Source: Caballeronia arvi (GTDB lineage Bacteria; Pseudomonadota; Gammaproteobacteria; Burkholderiales; Burkholderiaceae). From it: a DNA stretch of 64,000 nt. How positions within the stretch are numbered: the first letter of the stretch is position 1; the number at the start of each line of letters is the position of its first letter. The translations under genes and the position numbers were made by a program. The stretch covers positions 20,830 to 84,829 of the forward strand of contig NZ_FCOM02000034.1 in the NCBI RefSeq assembly GCF_001544695.2. Reading direction: 5' to 3'. The notes beneath the pieces were generated by a model, which was not told the DNA's origin, did no database searches, and was given only the letters and a program-made list of their open reading frames with translations. Positions 17,501 to 26,548 of this stretch are shown piece by piece.

Positions 17501-18850
17501 ATGTATCTGACGCTCACGGTCGACACGTATCAGGGCAGCGCGCCCGATGCGCCGCTCGCCTGCCGCTTCGGCGCGGCGGGCGGGACCATCGGGCGCGGCG
17601 CCGACAACACGATGATGCTGCCGGATGCGGCGAAGACCGTGTCGCGCGTGCATGCGCGCATCGACTGGAGCGAGGACGGCTGGCGGCTCGCCGACCTCGG
17701 CAGCAATCCGAGCCGGCACAACGGACGGCCGCTCGCGAGCGGTCAGCCCGCGTGGCTGGCCGACGGCGACCAACTGGAAATCGGCGGCTACCGGCTCGGC
17801 GTGCGGACGATGGCGCGCGCGAGCGCCGCAGCCTTCGACGCGCCGCCCGGCGTGCACGATCGCCGCGGTTTCGATCCGCTCGACGTCGCGAGTCCGCGCG
17901 AGTGCGCCGTAACAGAGGCCTGCGCGCACGATGCGCTCGCTCGCGCGGCGGTGCTCGCGGATGCCCCGCTGCCGGGGCCGCGCTTCGATCCGCTCGGCGA
18001 CGCGTATGAAGCACCGGCGCGGCTCGACGGCCACGCGGTGTTCGCCGGCTCCGGCAGCGATCACGTGCCGCCCGAGCAGTTCGCCTACGTGCCGCCTGCG
18101 GGCGCGACGGCGCATGCGCCGGCGGGCGGCATTCCGCACGACTACGATCCGCTGGGCGATGTCGCCTTCGCTGTCGCTGTCGAACCTGCGCGACGCGCTG
18201 TCAACCCGCCGACGCTGCCAGCCGCCAATGACGCCATCGCCGAATCGTCGTTCGGAGCGCTGCTCGACGGCATGGGCGTCGATGCCGGCGCGCTCGGTAC
18301 GCGCGATACCGCCGAGACCGCGCGTCTCGCGGGCGCCATGCTGCGCACGGCGGTGCGCGGCGTGGTGGACGTGCTGCTGTCGCGCTCGGTGCTCAAGCGC
18401 GAGATCAGCCTCGACACGACGATGCTGGTCCAGCGCGACAACAACCCGCTCAAGTTCTTCCCCGACGGCGACGGTGCGCTCGCGCAGATGCTGCGTGGCG
18501 CGAGCGCCGGCTATCTGCCCGCGCAGGCCGCGCTCGAAGGCGCATTCGACGATATCCGCCGCCACGAGCTCGCGGTTCTAGCGGGCACGCGCGCGGCCAT
18601 GCAGCACCTGCTCGGCCGCTTCGATCCGCAGGCGATCGCGCGCGCCGACACGCGGCGCGGCTTGCTCGACTGGCTGCCCGCATGCCGCAAGGCGCGCCAG
18701 TGGGACCGTCTCGTCGCGCTGCATGCCGAACTCACGCGCGCGAGCGCCGACGACCTTCAGGCGCTGTGCGGCAGCGCCTTCAACGACGCATACGAACGGC
18801 AAGCGAACGACAGCGCCGACGCGCTGCCGCTGGCTCCTTCAATCCGATAG
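17501..18850 (+). CDS. tagH: T6SS-associated FHA-domain protein TagH (ImpI/Fha)
   Basis: This 449-residue protein has an N-terminal FHA domain (about residues 1-95) with the phosphothreonine-binding residues G31-R32, the SRVHARI motif near 48-54 and the later SNPSRHNG loop. A low-complexity linker containing three FDPLG/YDPLG-like repeats follows. The C-terminal T6SS-FHA domain (about 265-440) includes RDNNPLKFFPDG. In kinase-regulated T6SSs, PpkA phosphorylates Fha to start assembly; ppkA and pppA lie just downstream here. The start at 17501 has a GGAGGAGACATC site and is preferred over an ATG at 17477. Confidence 0.92.
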   Translation: MYLTLTVDTYQGSAPDAPLACRFGAAGGTIGRGADNTMMLPDAAKTVSRVHARIDWSEDGWRLADLGSNPSRHNGRPLASGQPAWLADGDQLEIGGYRLGVRTMARASAAAFDAPPGVHDRRGFDPLDVASPRECAVTEACAHDALARAAVLADAPLPGPRFDPLGDAYEAPARLDGHAVFAGSGSDHVPPEQFAYVPPAGATAHAPAGGIPHDYDPLGDVAFAVAVEPARRAVNPPTLPAANDAIAESSFGALLDGMGVDAGALGTRDTAETARLAGAMLRTAVRGVVDVLLSRSVLKREISLDTTMLVQRDNNPLKFFPDGDGALAQMLRGASAGYLPAQAALEGAFDDIRRHELAVLAGTRAAMQHLLGRFDPQAIARADTRRGLLDWLPACRKARQWDRLVALHAELTRASADDLQALCGSAFNDAYERQANDSADALPLAPSIR

Positions 18851-18860
18851 CGAGGCGACG

Positions 18861-20198
18861 ATGTCCTGGAACAACAAGGTGATCTGGTCGGAAGGCATGC
18901 TGCTGCAGCCGCAGCATCTGCAACAGCACGACCGCTATCTGCGCGCGCAGATCGACGCCCGCTGCGCCGCGCTGCGGCCCTATGCGTTCGGCTTCTCGGA
19001 ACTGACAATCGACGTCGGGCAACTGAAGCTCGGCCGCATCGCGCTGACGTCGTGCGCGGGCGTGCTCCCCGATGGCAGCCCGTTCCGCCTGCCCGCCGAC
19101 GACGATCTGCCGCTGCCGCTCGCCATTCCCGAGGACGCGCGCGATCTGACCGTGGTGCTCGCGCTGCCCGTCGCGCGTCATGGCGTGCCGGAAGCGGCGC
19201 ATACGGTGCAGGCGGGCGAAGGCTTCGCGCGTCACCGCATCGCGGAAACCGAAGTGCTCGACAGCAACGACGGCGCCGCTGGCGCGGCGCTCGTGCAGGT
19301 CGGCAAGCTTCAGTTGCGGCTCGCGTTCGAGCGGGACGTGGTCCACGCGCACACGTCGCTGGGGATTGCGCGCATCGTCGAGCGGCGTGCGGACAACAGC
19401 ATCGTGCTCGATGCCGGCTACGCGCCGCCTTGCCTCGACTATCGCGTGTCGCGCCGGCTCACCGGATTCGTCGATGAACTCGCCGGCCTCATGCATCAAC
19501 GCGCCGATGCGCTCGCCGCACGCCTGGCCCGCCCCGCCGCGACCGGCGCGGCCGAGATCGCCGACTTCCTGCTGTTGCAGGTGCTCAACCGGGCCGAGCC
19601 GCTGTTCGCCGGGATCGCGTCGACCACGGGTTTGCATCCACACGATCTGCATCAGCACGCGTTGCAACTGGCGGGCGAGCTCGCGACTTTCAGTCAGGCC
19701 GGCAAGCGTCCCGCCGCGTTTCCGGCCTATCGCCACGAGCGGCTCGACGAAACCTTCACGCCGCTCATCGACGCGCTGCGCACTGCGCTGAGCTCGGTGA
19801 TGGACCCGCATGCAGTGCCGATCGCGCTGGAGGAGCGCAAGTACGGCCTGCGCGTGGCGATCGTGCCGGATCGCGAGTTGTTCGCGTCCGCGAGCTTCGT
19901 GCTCGCGGTGAAGGCCGATCTCGCGCCGGCCGCGCTGCTCAACGGCTTTCCGCAGCAGGCCAAGCTTGGGCCGGTCGAGCGCATCCGCGATCTGGTCAAT
20001 CTGCAGTTGCCGGGCATCGCGTTGCGCGCGCTGCCGGTCGCGCCGCGCCAGTTGCCGTTCCACGCCGGCTTCACCTATTTCGAGCTGGAACGCGGCGGCG
20101 AGTTGTGGCGGCAGTTCGCCACTTCGGCGGGCGTCGCGCTGCATGTCGCAGGCGAGTTTCCAGGCATCGAGTTCGAGTTCTGGGCGATCCGTCCATAA
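18861..20198 (+). CDS. tssK: T6SS baseplate-membrane connector TssK
   Basis: This 445-residue protein starts with the family signature SWNNKVIWSEGMLLQPQHLQQ. Further markers are RYLRAQIDARCAALRPYAFGF, the LPDGSPF-like CAGVLPDGSPFRLPAD stretch, and the C-terminal domain (about residues 310-445) ending in FPGIEFEFWAIRP. TssK joins the TssFGE baseplate to the TssL-TssM membrane complex. The start at 18861 has GAGGCGACG upstream. Confidence 0.97.
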   Translation: MSWNNKVIWSEGMLLQPQHLQQHDRYLRAQIDARCAALRPYAFGFSELTIDVGQLKLGRIALTSCAGVLPDGSPFRLPADDDLPLPLAIPEDARDLTVVLALPVARHGVPEAAHTVQAGEGFARHRIAETEVLDSNDGAAGAALVQVGKLQLRLAFERDVVHAHTSLGIARIVERRADNSIVLDAGYAPPCLDYRVSRRLTGFVDELAGLMHQRADALAARLARPAATGAAEIADFLLLQVLNRAEPLFAGIASTTGLHPHDLHQHALQLAGELATFSQAGKRPAAFPAYRHERLDETFTPLIDALRTALSSVMDPHAVPIALEERKYGLRVAIVPDRELFASASFVLAVKADLAPAALLNGFPQQAKLGPVERIRDLVNLQLPGIALRALPVAPRQLPFHAGFTYFELERGGELWRQFATSAGVALHVAGEFPGIEFEFWAIRP

Positions 20199-20209
20199 AG
20201 GATTTCATC

Positions 20210-21526
20210 GTGAACGCACCGACCTTTCCGCAAGCCGGCTTCGACCCGGACGACACCATCCTGATTCCGCAGCCGGGCGGGCGCGTGGCGGGCCCCTCGC
20301 GCGCGGAAGAAGCGCACGCATCGCGCGCGCCGGTCCTGCCGGCCGTAGCGGTTGCGGCGGGCCTGAACCCGCTGGTGCGCGCGGCCAATCCGCTGCTCGA
20401 ACTCGCGTTGCCGTTGCGCCAGCGCGCGGCGATTACCGATATCGAAGGGCTGCGCGGCGAACTCGCGCGGATGGTGCGCGCCTTCGAACACGATGCGCGC
20501 GCGAGCGGCATCGACACCGAAAAGCTCGCCGCCGCGCGCTATTGCCTGTGCACCTGCATCGACGAGGCGATCTCGGGCACGCCGTGGGGCAGCGGCGTTT
20601 GGGCGAGCCGCAGCCTGCTCGTGACCTTTCATAACGAAGCGTCGGGCGGCGAGCGCTTCTTCCTGATCCTGCAACGGCTCGCGCAGGACCCGGCGCGCAA
20701 CGTCGATGTGCTGGAGCTGCTGTACGTGATCCTGTCGCTCGGCTTCGAAGGGCGCTATCGCCTGATCGACGGCGGGCGCAGCCAGCTCGACTCCGTGCGC
20801 GAGCGGCTCGAGCGCATCATCCGCAATCAGCGCGGCGCGGTCGAAACCGAGCTGTCGGTGCACTGGCGGCCCGCCGAGCGCGCGCGCAAACCGCTCGGGC
20901 AGCGCATGCCGACGTGGGTCTGCGCCGCGCTCGCGGGCGTCGTGCTGGTGGCGACGCATATCGCGCTCGCGCTGAGCCTGAACCGCACGTCCGATCCGGT
21001 GTTCGAGGCGCTCAACCGCATCCGCGTGAGCGAGCGGCCCGCCGCGCAAGCGAGCGTGATCGCGCCTGCCGCGATGCCCGCCGCCGCCGCGACGCTCCCG
21101 ACCTTCCTCGCCCCCGAGATCCGGCAGGGTCTGGTCTCGGTGCGCGAGATGCCGGACCGCTCGATCGTCACGATCACCGGCGACAACCTGTTCGCCTCCG
21201 GCAGCGCGACACTCGATCCGGCCTACGACGCGTTGCTCGGACGCATCGCGGACGCGCTGAAGAGCGTGCCCGGCAAGGTCGTCGTCACGGGCCACACCGA
21301 CGACCAGCGGCTGGTGTCGGCGCGTTTCCCGTCGAACTGGCATCTGTCGCAGGCGCGTGCAGACAGCGTGCGCGCGATGCTCGCATCGGCGACCGGCGTT
21401 CCCGCGCGCTTTTCCGCGGAAGGGCGCGGCGACGCGGAGCCGCTCGCGCCGAACGACACGCCCGCCGGCCGCGCGAAAAACCGCCGCGTGGAGATCACGC
21501 TGCTCGCGCCGGGCGCGTCGTCCTGA
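20210..21526 (+). CDS. tssL: T6SS inner-membrane protein TssL (DotU) fused to OmpA-like peptidoglycan-binding domain
   Basis: This 438-residue protein uses a GTG start at 20210 with AAAGGATTTCATC upstream. The cytoplasmic DotU domain (about residues 50-230) contains LAAARYCLCTCIDEAISGTPWG and ELLYVILSLGFEGRYR. One membrane helix lies near 240-262. A periplasmic OmpA-like domain (about 320-435) contains LFASGSATLDPAY, VTGHTDD, LSQARADSVRAML and GRGDAEPLAPNDTPAGRAKNRRVEI, consistent with peptidoglycan anchoring. The fused anchor may matter because no tssJ is seen in the window. Confidence 0.96.
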   Translation: MNAPTFPQAGFDPDDTILIPQPGGRVAGPSRAEEAHASRAPVLPAVAVAAGLNPLVRAANPLLELALPLRQRAAITDIEGLRGELARMVRAFEHDARASGIDTEKLAAARYCLCTCIDEAISGTPWGSGVWASRSLLVTFHNEASGGERFFLILQRLAQDPARNVDVLELLYVILSLGFEGRYRLIDGGRSQLDSVRERLERIIRNQRGAVETELSVHWRPAERARKPLGQRMPTWVCAALAGVVLVATHIALALSLNRTSDPVFEALNRIRVSERPAAQASVIAPAAMPAAAATLPTFLAPEIRQGLVSVREMPDRSIVTITGDNLFASGSATLDPAYDALLGRIADALKSVPGKVVVTGHTDDQRLVSARFPSNWHLSQARADSVRAMLASATGVPARFSAEGRGDAEPLAPNDTPAGRAKNRRVEITLLAPGASS

Positions 21527-21553
21527 CACATTAGAAACAGACCGGAGACATCG

Positions 21554-24500
21554 ATGAAAAAGCTTGTTGAAACGATCAGTAATCCGAAGTGGATCACGCT
21601 TGCGGGCGTGCTCGCGTTGCTCGTCGTCGTGTGGTTCGAAGGGCCGCTTCTCGCGTTCGACGGACACGCGCCGCTCGAATCGCCGCGCGGCCGCTGGATC
21701 GCGATGGCCGTGCTCGTCGCAGCGTGGGCGCTGGCGTGGGGTATGCGGCTCGGCGCCTCGCGCCTCGTCAATCTGCGCTTCATGAGCGGCGTGGCGGGGC
21801 AGGGGCAGGCGGCAGCCGCCGGCAGCGCGGAACTCGCGGTGCTGCGCGAGCGTTTCGAGCAGGCGCTCGCGATCCTGCGGCAGGCGCGGATGAAAGGCGT
21901 CAACGGCCGTCAATGGGTGTATCAGTTGCCGTGGTACATGTTCATCGGCGCGCCGGGCACGGGCAAGAGCACGGCGCTCGCGCATTCGGGTCTGCGCTTT
22001 CCGCTGCGCGAGAAGCTCGGCGACGAGGCCATCGGCGGCGTCGGCGGCACGCGGCACTGCGACTGGTGGTTCACCGACGACGCCGTGCTCGTCGATACCG
22101 CGGGCCGCTTCACGACGCAGGACAGCGACGCGCAAGCCGACGAGTCCGCGTGGACGGGCTTCCTGCAACTGCTGCGCAAGTACCGGCCGCGCCGTCCGTT
22201 GAACGGTCTCATCGTGACGGTCTCGGCGGCCGATCTCGTGCGCCAGGACGATGCCGCGCGCGATGCGCACATCCGCGCGATCCGCAGCCGGCTCACCGAG
22301 CTGAGCGAGCGGCTCGGGGTGCGCTTGCCGGTCTACGTCGTCGTGACGAAGTGCGATCTGCTCGCGGGCTTCACCGAGTTCTTCGACGATCTCGGCGAAG
22401 CGGAGCGCAACCAGGTCTGGGGCATTACCTTCACGCTCGACGAGTCGCCGGGCGCGGGCACCGCGCTCGCCGCTTTCCCGGCCGAATTCGACGCGCTCGG
22501 CGCGCGGCTGCAGGCGCGCGTGCTGCATCGCATGCAGCGTGAAACGGACGTGGAGCGGCGCGCGCGCGTGTACGGTTTCGCGCAGCAGTTCGCGGGGCTG
22601 CAGCCGGCGCTCGGGCGCTTTCTCGACGGCGCCTTTCGCGGCACGCGCTTCGAGGCGTCGCCGCTGTTGCGCGGCGTGTACTTCACGAGCGGCACGCAGC
22701 ACGGCCGGCCGATCGACCGCGCGATCAGCGCCATCGCGCAATCACTCGGCTTGCGGCGCGATGCCGGATACCATCGCGACGCGTCGGGACGCGCCTATTT
22801 CATCAATCGTCTGCTCAAGGACGTGGTAATCGCGGAATCCGGGCTGGTGGGTGCGAACGCGCGCTTCGAGCGATGCAGCGCGTGGCTGCGGCGCGGCGCG
22901 CTCGCGCTGGTCGGCGTGACGCTGATGCTCGCGCTCGCCTGCATGGCCGTGAGCTATCAGCGCAACCGTGCCTATGTCGCCGAGTTCGAGCGGCAGACGC
23001 GGCATGTCGCGCAACTGGCGCACGAGGCGAACGCGGCCGCTGACCCGCTCGCGGTGTTGCCGTTGCTCGACGCGGCGCGCGCGCTGCCCGGCGGCTACGC
23101 GGACGCCGGCAAGCCCGTGCCGTGGCTCACCCGACTCTGGCTCTATCAGGGCGACAAGCTCGGTCAGGAAGCGCGCGTAACATACCGGCGCCTGCTCGAT
23201 CAGACCTTGCTGCCGCTCGCGGTCGGCAAGCTCACGCAGGAGTTGCGCGATGGCGGATCGTATAATCATTCGGCATCCGAAGCGTATCGCTATGAAGCTC
23301 TGCGCGCCTATCTGATGCTCGGCGACGCGCGCCATTTCGATCCCACCGCGCTGCGCGCCCATCTGATCCCGGCGCTCGCCGGCGACGCCACCCCGGCCCA
23401 AAGAAGCGCGCTCGATGCGCACCTAGCCGCGCTGTTCGACAAGACGCGCTTCGATCCGTCGTTGCCGCTCGACGATGCGCTCATCAAGGCGGCGCGCGCG
23501 CGTCTGGCCGAATTGCCGCTGTCGCAGCGCATCGGCAACCGGGTGGATGGCGAGATCGCGCAGGCGAATCTGACCGCATTCGACGTGAGCGCCGCAGCCG
23601 GACCGAACGCGCCGCTGCTGCTCAGACGAGCGAGCGGCGCGCCGCTCACGACCGGCGTGGCGGGTGCGTACACCCGCGCCGGCTACGCGCAATACACGCG
23701 GCTGCGCGATGCGGCGCTCGCCGATGTCGCGAAGGACGCCTGGGTGCTCGGCCGCGACGATGCCGCGCTCACACCCGATGGCGTCGCAGCGTTGCGCGCC
23801 GCCCTCGATGCGCGCTATGTCGATGCCTATATCCACGCATGGGACGCCCTGCTCGACTATGTGACCGTCGTGCCCGTCACCGCTCTGGCCGATGGCGCGC
23901 GTATCGCAAACGCGCTTGCCGCGCCCGATTCGCCGCTCAGGAAGTTCATCGTCGCGGCGGCGCGCGAGACGACGCTCGCGGTTGCACGCGTCGACGAGCA
24001 CTTTCAGCCGTTGCACGAGCTTGCAGGCAAGCCGGGCGACGCCGCGTCACTGGATCGCGCGCTCGCGCCGCTCAAGGACGCTGCCGTCTATCTCGACGCC
24101 GCCGACGCCGCGCGCAGAACGGGCCAGCCCGCACCCGCCGGCGACGCGCTCGGCAAGCTGAGGCTCGCGAGCCAGACGACGCCGGCGCCGCTCACGCCCG
24201 TCGCGGCATCGCTCGCCACGGCGGGCACGGCGCTCGTGGAAGGCGGCGAGCGCGCACGTCTCGATGCGCAATGGAACGCGAGCGCCGGGCCGTTATGCCG
24301 CCGCGCGCTCGATGGCCGTTATCCGTTCGTGCATGGCTCGACCCGCGATGTCGCCGCCGACGACTTCGGCAAGCTGTTCGCGCCGGGCGGTCTCATCGAC
24401 GACTTCTTCCAGAAGAACCTCGCCGCGCTGGTCGATACGAGCGGCCCGGTCTGGCAATGGCGCGCGGGCGCACCGCCGGCGGGCATGCCGCGCGACGCGC

Positions 24501-24955
24501 TCGCGCAGTTCCAGCGCGCCGCGCAGATTCGCGACGCGTTTTTCCACGACGGCAGCCGCGACATGTCGATCCGCTTTCGCGTGAAGGCGCTGTCCTTCGA
24601 TCCCGCCGTGACGCAGGTGAATCTCGACATCGACGGGCAGCAGCTCGCGCTGAAACCAGACGGTCTCCAGTCGATGCTGCTGCAATGGCCGAGCGGCAAG
24701 AACACGGGCCGCACGAGTGCGCAGTTCGATCCGCCTTCTGCGACACAAAGCGCGTCGCTCGATGCGAGCGGTCCGTGGGCGCTTTTGCATCTGATCGACA
24801 CCGGCAGGCTCGAAGGCACCACGCAGCCGGACCGCTACAGGCTCACGCTCGATTCCGCCGGACGCAAGGCCGTGCTCGAACTGGATGCGACGAGCGTCGT
24901 CAATCCGTTCCGGCGCGCGCCGCTCGAACAGTTTCGTTGTCCGGAGCATCTGTGA
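21554..24955 (+). CDS. tssM: T6SS inner-membrane protein TssM (IcmF)
   Basis: This 1133-residue protein has two N-terminal membrane helices (about 12-30 and 48-65) and a cytoplasmic NTPase-like domain with an intact Walker A, GAPGTGKST, at 132-140. The DTAGRF motif follows, then a third helix near 443-465 and a large periplasmic domain. The C-terminal beta domain includes SIRFRVKALSFDPAVTQVNLDIDGQ and WPSGKNTGRTSAQFDPP. It forms the trans-envelope complex with TssL. Its last 22 codons are part of a 159-bp sequence duplicated immediately downstream. Confidence 0.97.
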   Translation: MKKLVETISNPKWITLAGVLALLVVVWFEGPLLAFDGHAPLESPRGRWIAMAVLVAAWALAWGMRLGASRLVNLRFMSGVAGQGQAAAAGSAELAVLRERFEQALAILRQARMKGVNGRQWVYQLPWYMFIGAPGTGKSTALAHSGLRFPLREKLGDEAIGGVGGTRHCDWWFTDDAVLVDTAGRFTTQDSDAQADESAWTGFLQLLRKYRPRRPLNGLIVTVSAADLVRQDDAARDAHIRAIRSRLTELSERLGVRLPVYVVVTKCDLLAGFTEFFDDLGEAERNQVWGITFTLDESPGAGTALAAFPAEFDALGARLQARVLHRMQRETDVERRARVYGFAQQFAGLQPALGRFLDGAFRGTRFEASPLLRGVYFTSGTQHGRPIDRAISAIAQSLGLRRDAGYHRDASGRAYFINRLLKDVVIAESGLVGANARFERCSAWLRRGALALVGVTLMLALACMAVSYQRNRAYVAEFERQTRHVAQLAHEANAAADPLAVLPLLDAARALPGGYADAGKPVPWLTRLWLYQGDKLGQEARVTYRRLLDQTLLPLAVGKLTQELRDGGSYNHSASEAYRYEALRAYLMLGDARHFDPTALRAHLIPALAGDATPAQRSALDAHLAALFDKTRFDPSLPLDDALIKAARARLAELPLSQRIGNRVDGEIAQANLTAFDVSAAAGPNAPLLLRRASGAPLTTGVAGAYTRAGYAQYTRLRDAALADVAKDAWVLGRDDAALTPDGVAALRAALDARYVDAYIHAWDALLDYVTVVPVTALADGARIANALAAPDSPLRKFIVAAARETTLAVARVDEHFQPLHELAGKPGDAASLDRALAPLKDAAVYLDAADAARRTGQPAPAGDALGKLRLASQTTPAPLTPVAASLATAGTALVEGGERARLDAQWNASAGPLCRRALDGRYPFVHGSTRDVAADDFGKLFAPGGLIDDFFQKNLAALVDTSGPVWQWRAGAPPAGMPRDALAQFQRAAQIRDAFFHDGSRDMSIRFRVKALSFDPAVTQVNLDIDGQQLALKPDGLQSMLLQWPSGKNTGRTSAQFDPPSATQSASLDASGPWALLHLIDTGRLEGTTQPDRYRLTLDSAGRKAVLELDATSVVNPFRRAPLEQFRCPEHL

Positions 24956-25044
24956 TGACGTCCCCGGGCGTCGCCGGATGCTTCGGCAAGGTGCGCGGCA
25001 ACGGCGACTTCGTGACGCGGCGCTTGCCGCCGTGCTTCGTCGAG
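24886..25044 (+). repeat. Tandem duplication, copy 1 (159 bp)
   Basis: This copy covers the last 22 codons plus stop of tssM and about the first 30 codons of a tagF reading frame. It is identical base for base to 25059-25217; the period is 173 bp, with 14 bp of non-identical spacer. Confidence 0.97.
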
Positions 25045-25128
25045 TCGTGGGATGCGATTGCGACGAGCGTCGTCAATCCGTTCCGGCGCGCGCCGCTCGA
25101 ACAGTTTCGTTGTCCGGAGCATCTGTGA
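24955..25128 (+). pseudogene. Chimeric 57-codon tagF' fragment ending in a second TssM tail
   Basis: The frame opens with the authentic TagF N-terminus (MTSPGVAGCFGKVRGNGDF) and follows it for about 30 residues. It then runs through the spacer into a copy of the TssM C-terminus (VVNPFRRAPLEQF) and stops. It is produced by the 173-bp tandem duplication. Its start overlaps the tssM stop and its stop overlaps the start of the complete tagF at 25128, so coupling of translation through the junction is kept. It could act as a leader peptide or simply be neutral debris. Confidence 0.85.
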
Positions 25129-25217
25129 TGACGTCCCCGGGCGTCGCCGGATGCTTCGGCAAGGTGCGCGGCAACGGCGACTTCGTGACGCGGCGCTTGC
25201 CGCCGTGCTTCGTCGAG
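25059..25217 (+). repeat. Tandem duplication, copy 2 (159 bp)
   Basis: This is the second identical copy; it supplies the start of the intact tagF at 25128. The period of 173 bp is not a multiple of three, yet the overlap of stop and start codons is recreated. Confidence 0.97.
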
Positions 25218-25712
25218 CGATGGGACGCGATGTTGCAGGCGGGCCTGCTCGCGGGCCGCGCGTCGCGCGGGCGTGCATGGCTCGATGCTTACCTGACCGC
25301 GCCGCTCTGGTGCTTCGCGCTCGGCGGCGGCGTGCTGGGAAAGAGCGGTTGGGCGGGCGTGCTGATGCCGAGCGTCGACAGCGTGGGCCGACACTTTCCG
25401 CTCACGATCGCCGCGCCCGTCGAACCGCGCGCATGGCCGATGTGGCGTCCGCATGCGCACGCGTGGTTCGCGCGTTGCAGCGCGCTTGCGCTCGCGACGC
25501 TCGATAAGCGCGCGTGTTTCGCGGATTTCGATGCGGGATTGCTGGCGCTTTCACATGCGGAAGACTTGAGCGGCGTTTCGACGCCGTTAGATGCTGGCGC
25601 GCGGGGAATGAGCGATTGGTGGCACGCGGACGCGGCGCGTGTCAGCGCGGGATTGCCGGATGCGGTGTTCGTCGCGGGGCTGTTCGACCGTGCCGACAGC
25701 CGCACGGACTAG
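25128..25712 (+). CDS. tagF: T6SS accessory protein TagF (ImpM)
   Basis: This 194-residue protein shows the TagF/DUF2094 order: CFGKVRGNGDFVTRRLP, then LYLTAPLWCFALGGG-like DAYLTAPLWCFALGGGVLG, GWAGVLMPSVDSVGRHFPLTI, and a C-terminal MSDWWHADAA segment. TagF is a post-translational repressor acting with Fha in kinase-controlled T6SSs. The start at 25128 overlaps the stop of the chimeric fragment. Its stop codon shares the palindrome CTAG (25709-25712) with the stop of the convergent pppA. Confidence 0.93.
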   Translation: MTSPGVAGCFGKVRGNGDFVTRRLPPCFVERWDAMLQAGLLAGRASRGRAWLDAYLTAPLWCFALGGGVLGKSGWAGVLMPSVDSVGRHFPLTIAAPVEPRAWPMWRPHAHAWFARCSALALATLDKRACFADFDAGLLALSHAEDLSGVSTPLDAGARGMSDWWHADAARVSAGLPDAVFVAGLFDRADSRTD

Positions 25713-26521
25713 ACGCCATCGAAACACGCAATGACCGCCGTGATGTTGTCCTTGCCGCCCGCATCGAGCGCGAGCGCCACCAGACGCCTGCATGCATCGT
25801 CGATGCCATGCGGCGTCATCGCGGCGAACACCTCTTCCATCTCCCGATGCGCAACCTCGCCGTGCAGCCCGTCGCTGCACAACAGATAGCGGTCGCCGGG
25901 CAGCCACGCATGCGCCTGCACGACGGGCGCGATCGACGGCAGCGGGCCCAGCGCTTGCAGTAGCACGTTGCGCGGCGGCAGATGCTCGATGTCCCCGCGC
26001 TCCAGCGCCTGCTGATAAAGCGTCTGGTCGCGCGACAACTGTGTCAGCGCGCCGTCGCGATAACGGTAGAGCCGGCTGTCGCCGACATGAAACGAAATGA
26101 GCTGCGCGGAGCCGCAGGGCTGCCAGAGGCCCGTCAACGTCGTGCCCATCGATCGATGCGCGAGACCCTCGCGCAGGTTCATCGCGTGTAGAACCGCGTT
26201 GGCGTGGCCGAGCGCATCGGCGGCGGCGCGCATCGCGCACGCCGACGCGTCGTAGACAGTGGCGTCGGGGTCATCGGAGAAGTTGACACTGGCGTGACCG
26301 TGCGGCATCGCATCGGCAGCGAGCCGCGCGGCGATGCAGTCGAGCGCGGTCGCACTGGCGCGCGCGCCGAATGCGTGTCCGCCCATGCCGTCCGCGACCG
26401 CGACGAGGTTCGACGTCGCATCGATCAGAAAGCGGTCCTGATTTTCGCGGCGCACGCGCCCCGCGTCGGTGAGGCCGAATGCCGAGCAAGTCGCCAAGCG
26501 GAGGGGTGCGCAATGATCCAT
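25709..26521 (-). CDS. pppA: T6SS serine/threonine phosphatase PppA (PP2C family)
   Basis: This 270-residue PP2C phosphatase keeps all metal and catalytic motifs: RRENQDRF, VADGMGGHAFG, GTTLTGLW, FHVGDSRLYRYRDG, LCSDGLHGEV and the final GGKDNITAVIACFD. In known systems PppA removes the PpkA-dependent phosphate from Fha and so resets the T6SS. It is the last gene of the minus-strand operon fecR-like, DUF3365, ppkA, pppA; 27 bases separate it from ppkA. Confidence 0.93.
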   Translation of the reverse strand: MDHCAPLRLATCSAFGLTDAGRVRRENQDRFLIDATSNLVAVADGMGGHAFGARASATALDCIAARLAADAMPHGHASVNFSDDPDATVYDASACAMRAAADALGHANAVLHAMNLREGLAHRSMGTTLTGLWQPCGSAQLISFHVGDSRLYRYRDGALTQLSRDQTLYQQALERGDIEHLPPRNVLLQALGPLPSIAPVVQAHAWLPGDRYLLCSDGLHGEVAHREMEEVFAAMTPHGIDDACRRLVALALDAGGKDNITAVIACFDGV

Positions 26522-26548
26522 CGGTCGTGCTCCTTCTGATGCGTGTCG

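Noticed and set aside
20075..22741. Long minus-strand open frame (888 codons) opposite tssL and tssM
   Set aside because: It has shadow-type composition rich in Arg, Ala and His, no recognised domains, and lies entirely opposite conserved T6SS genes.
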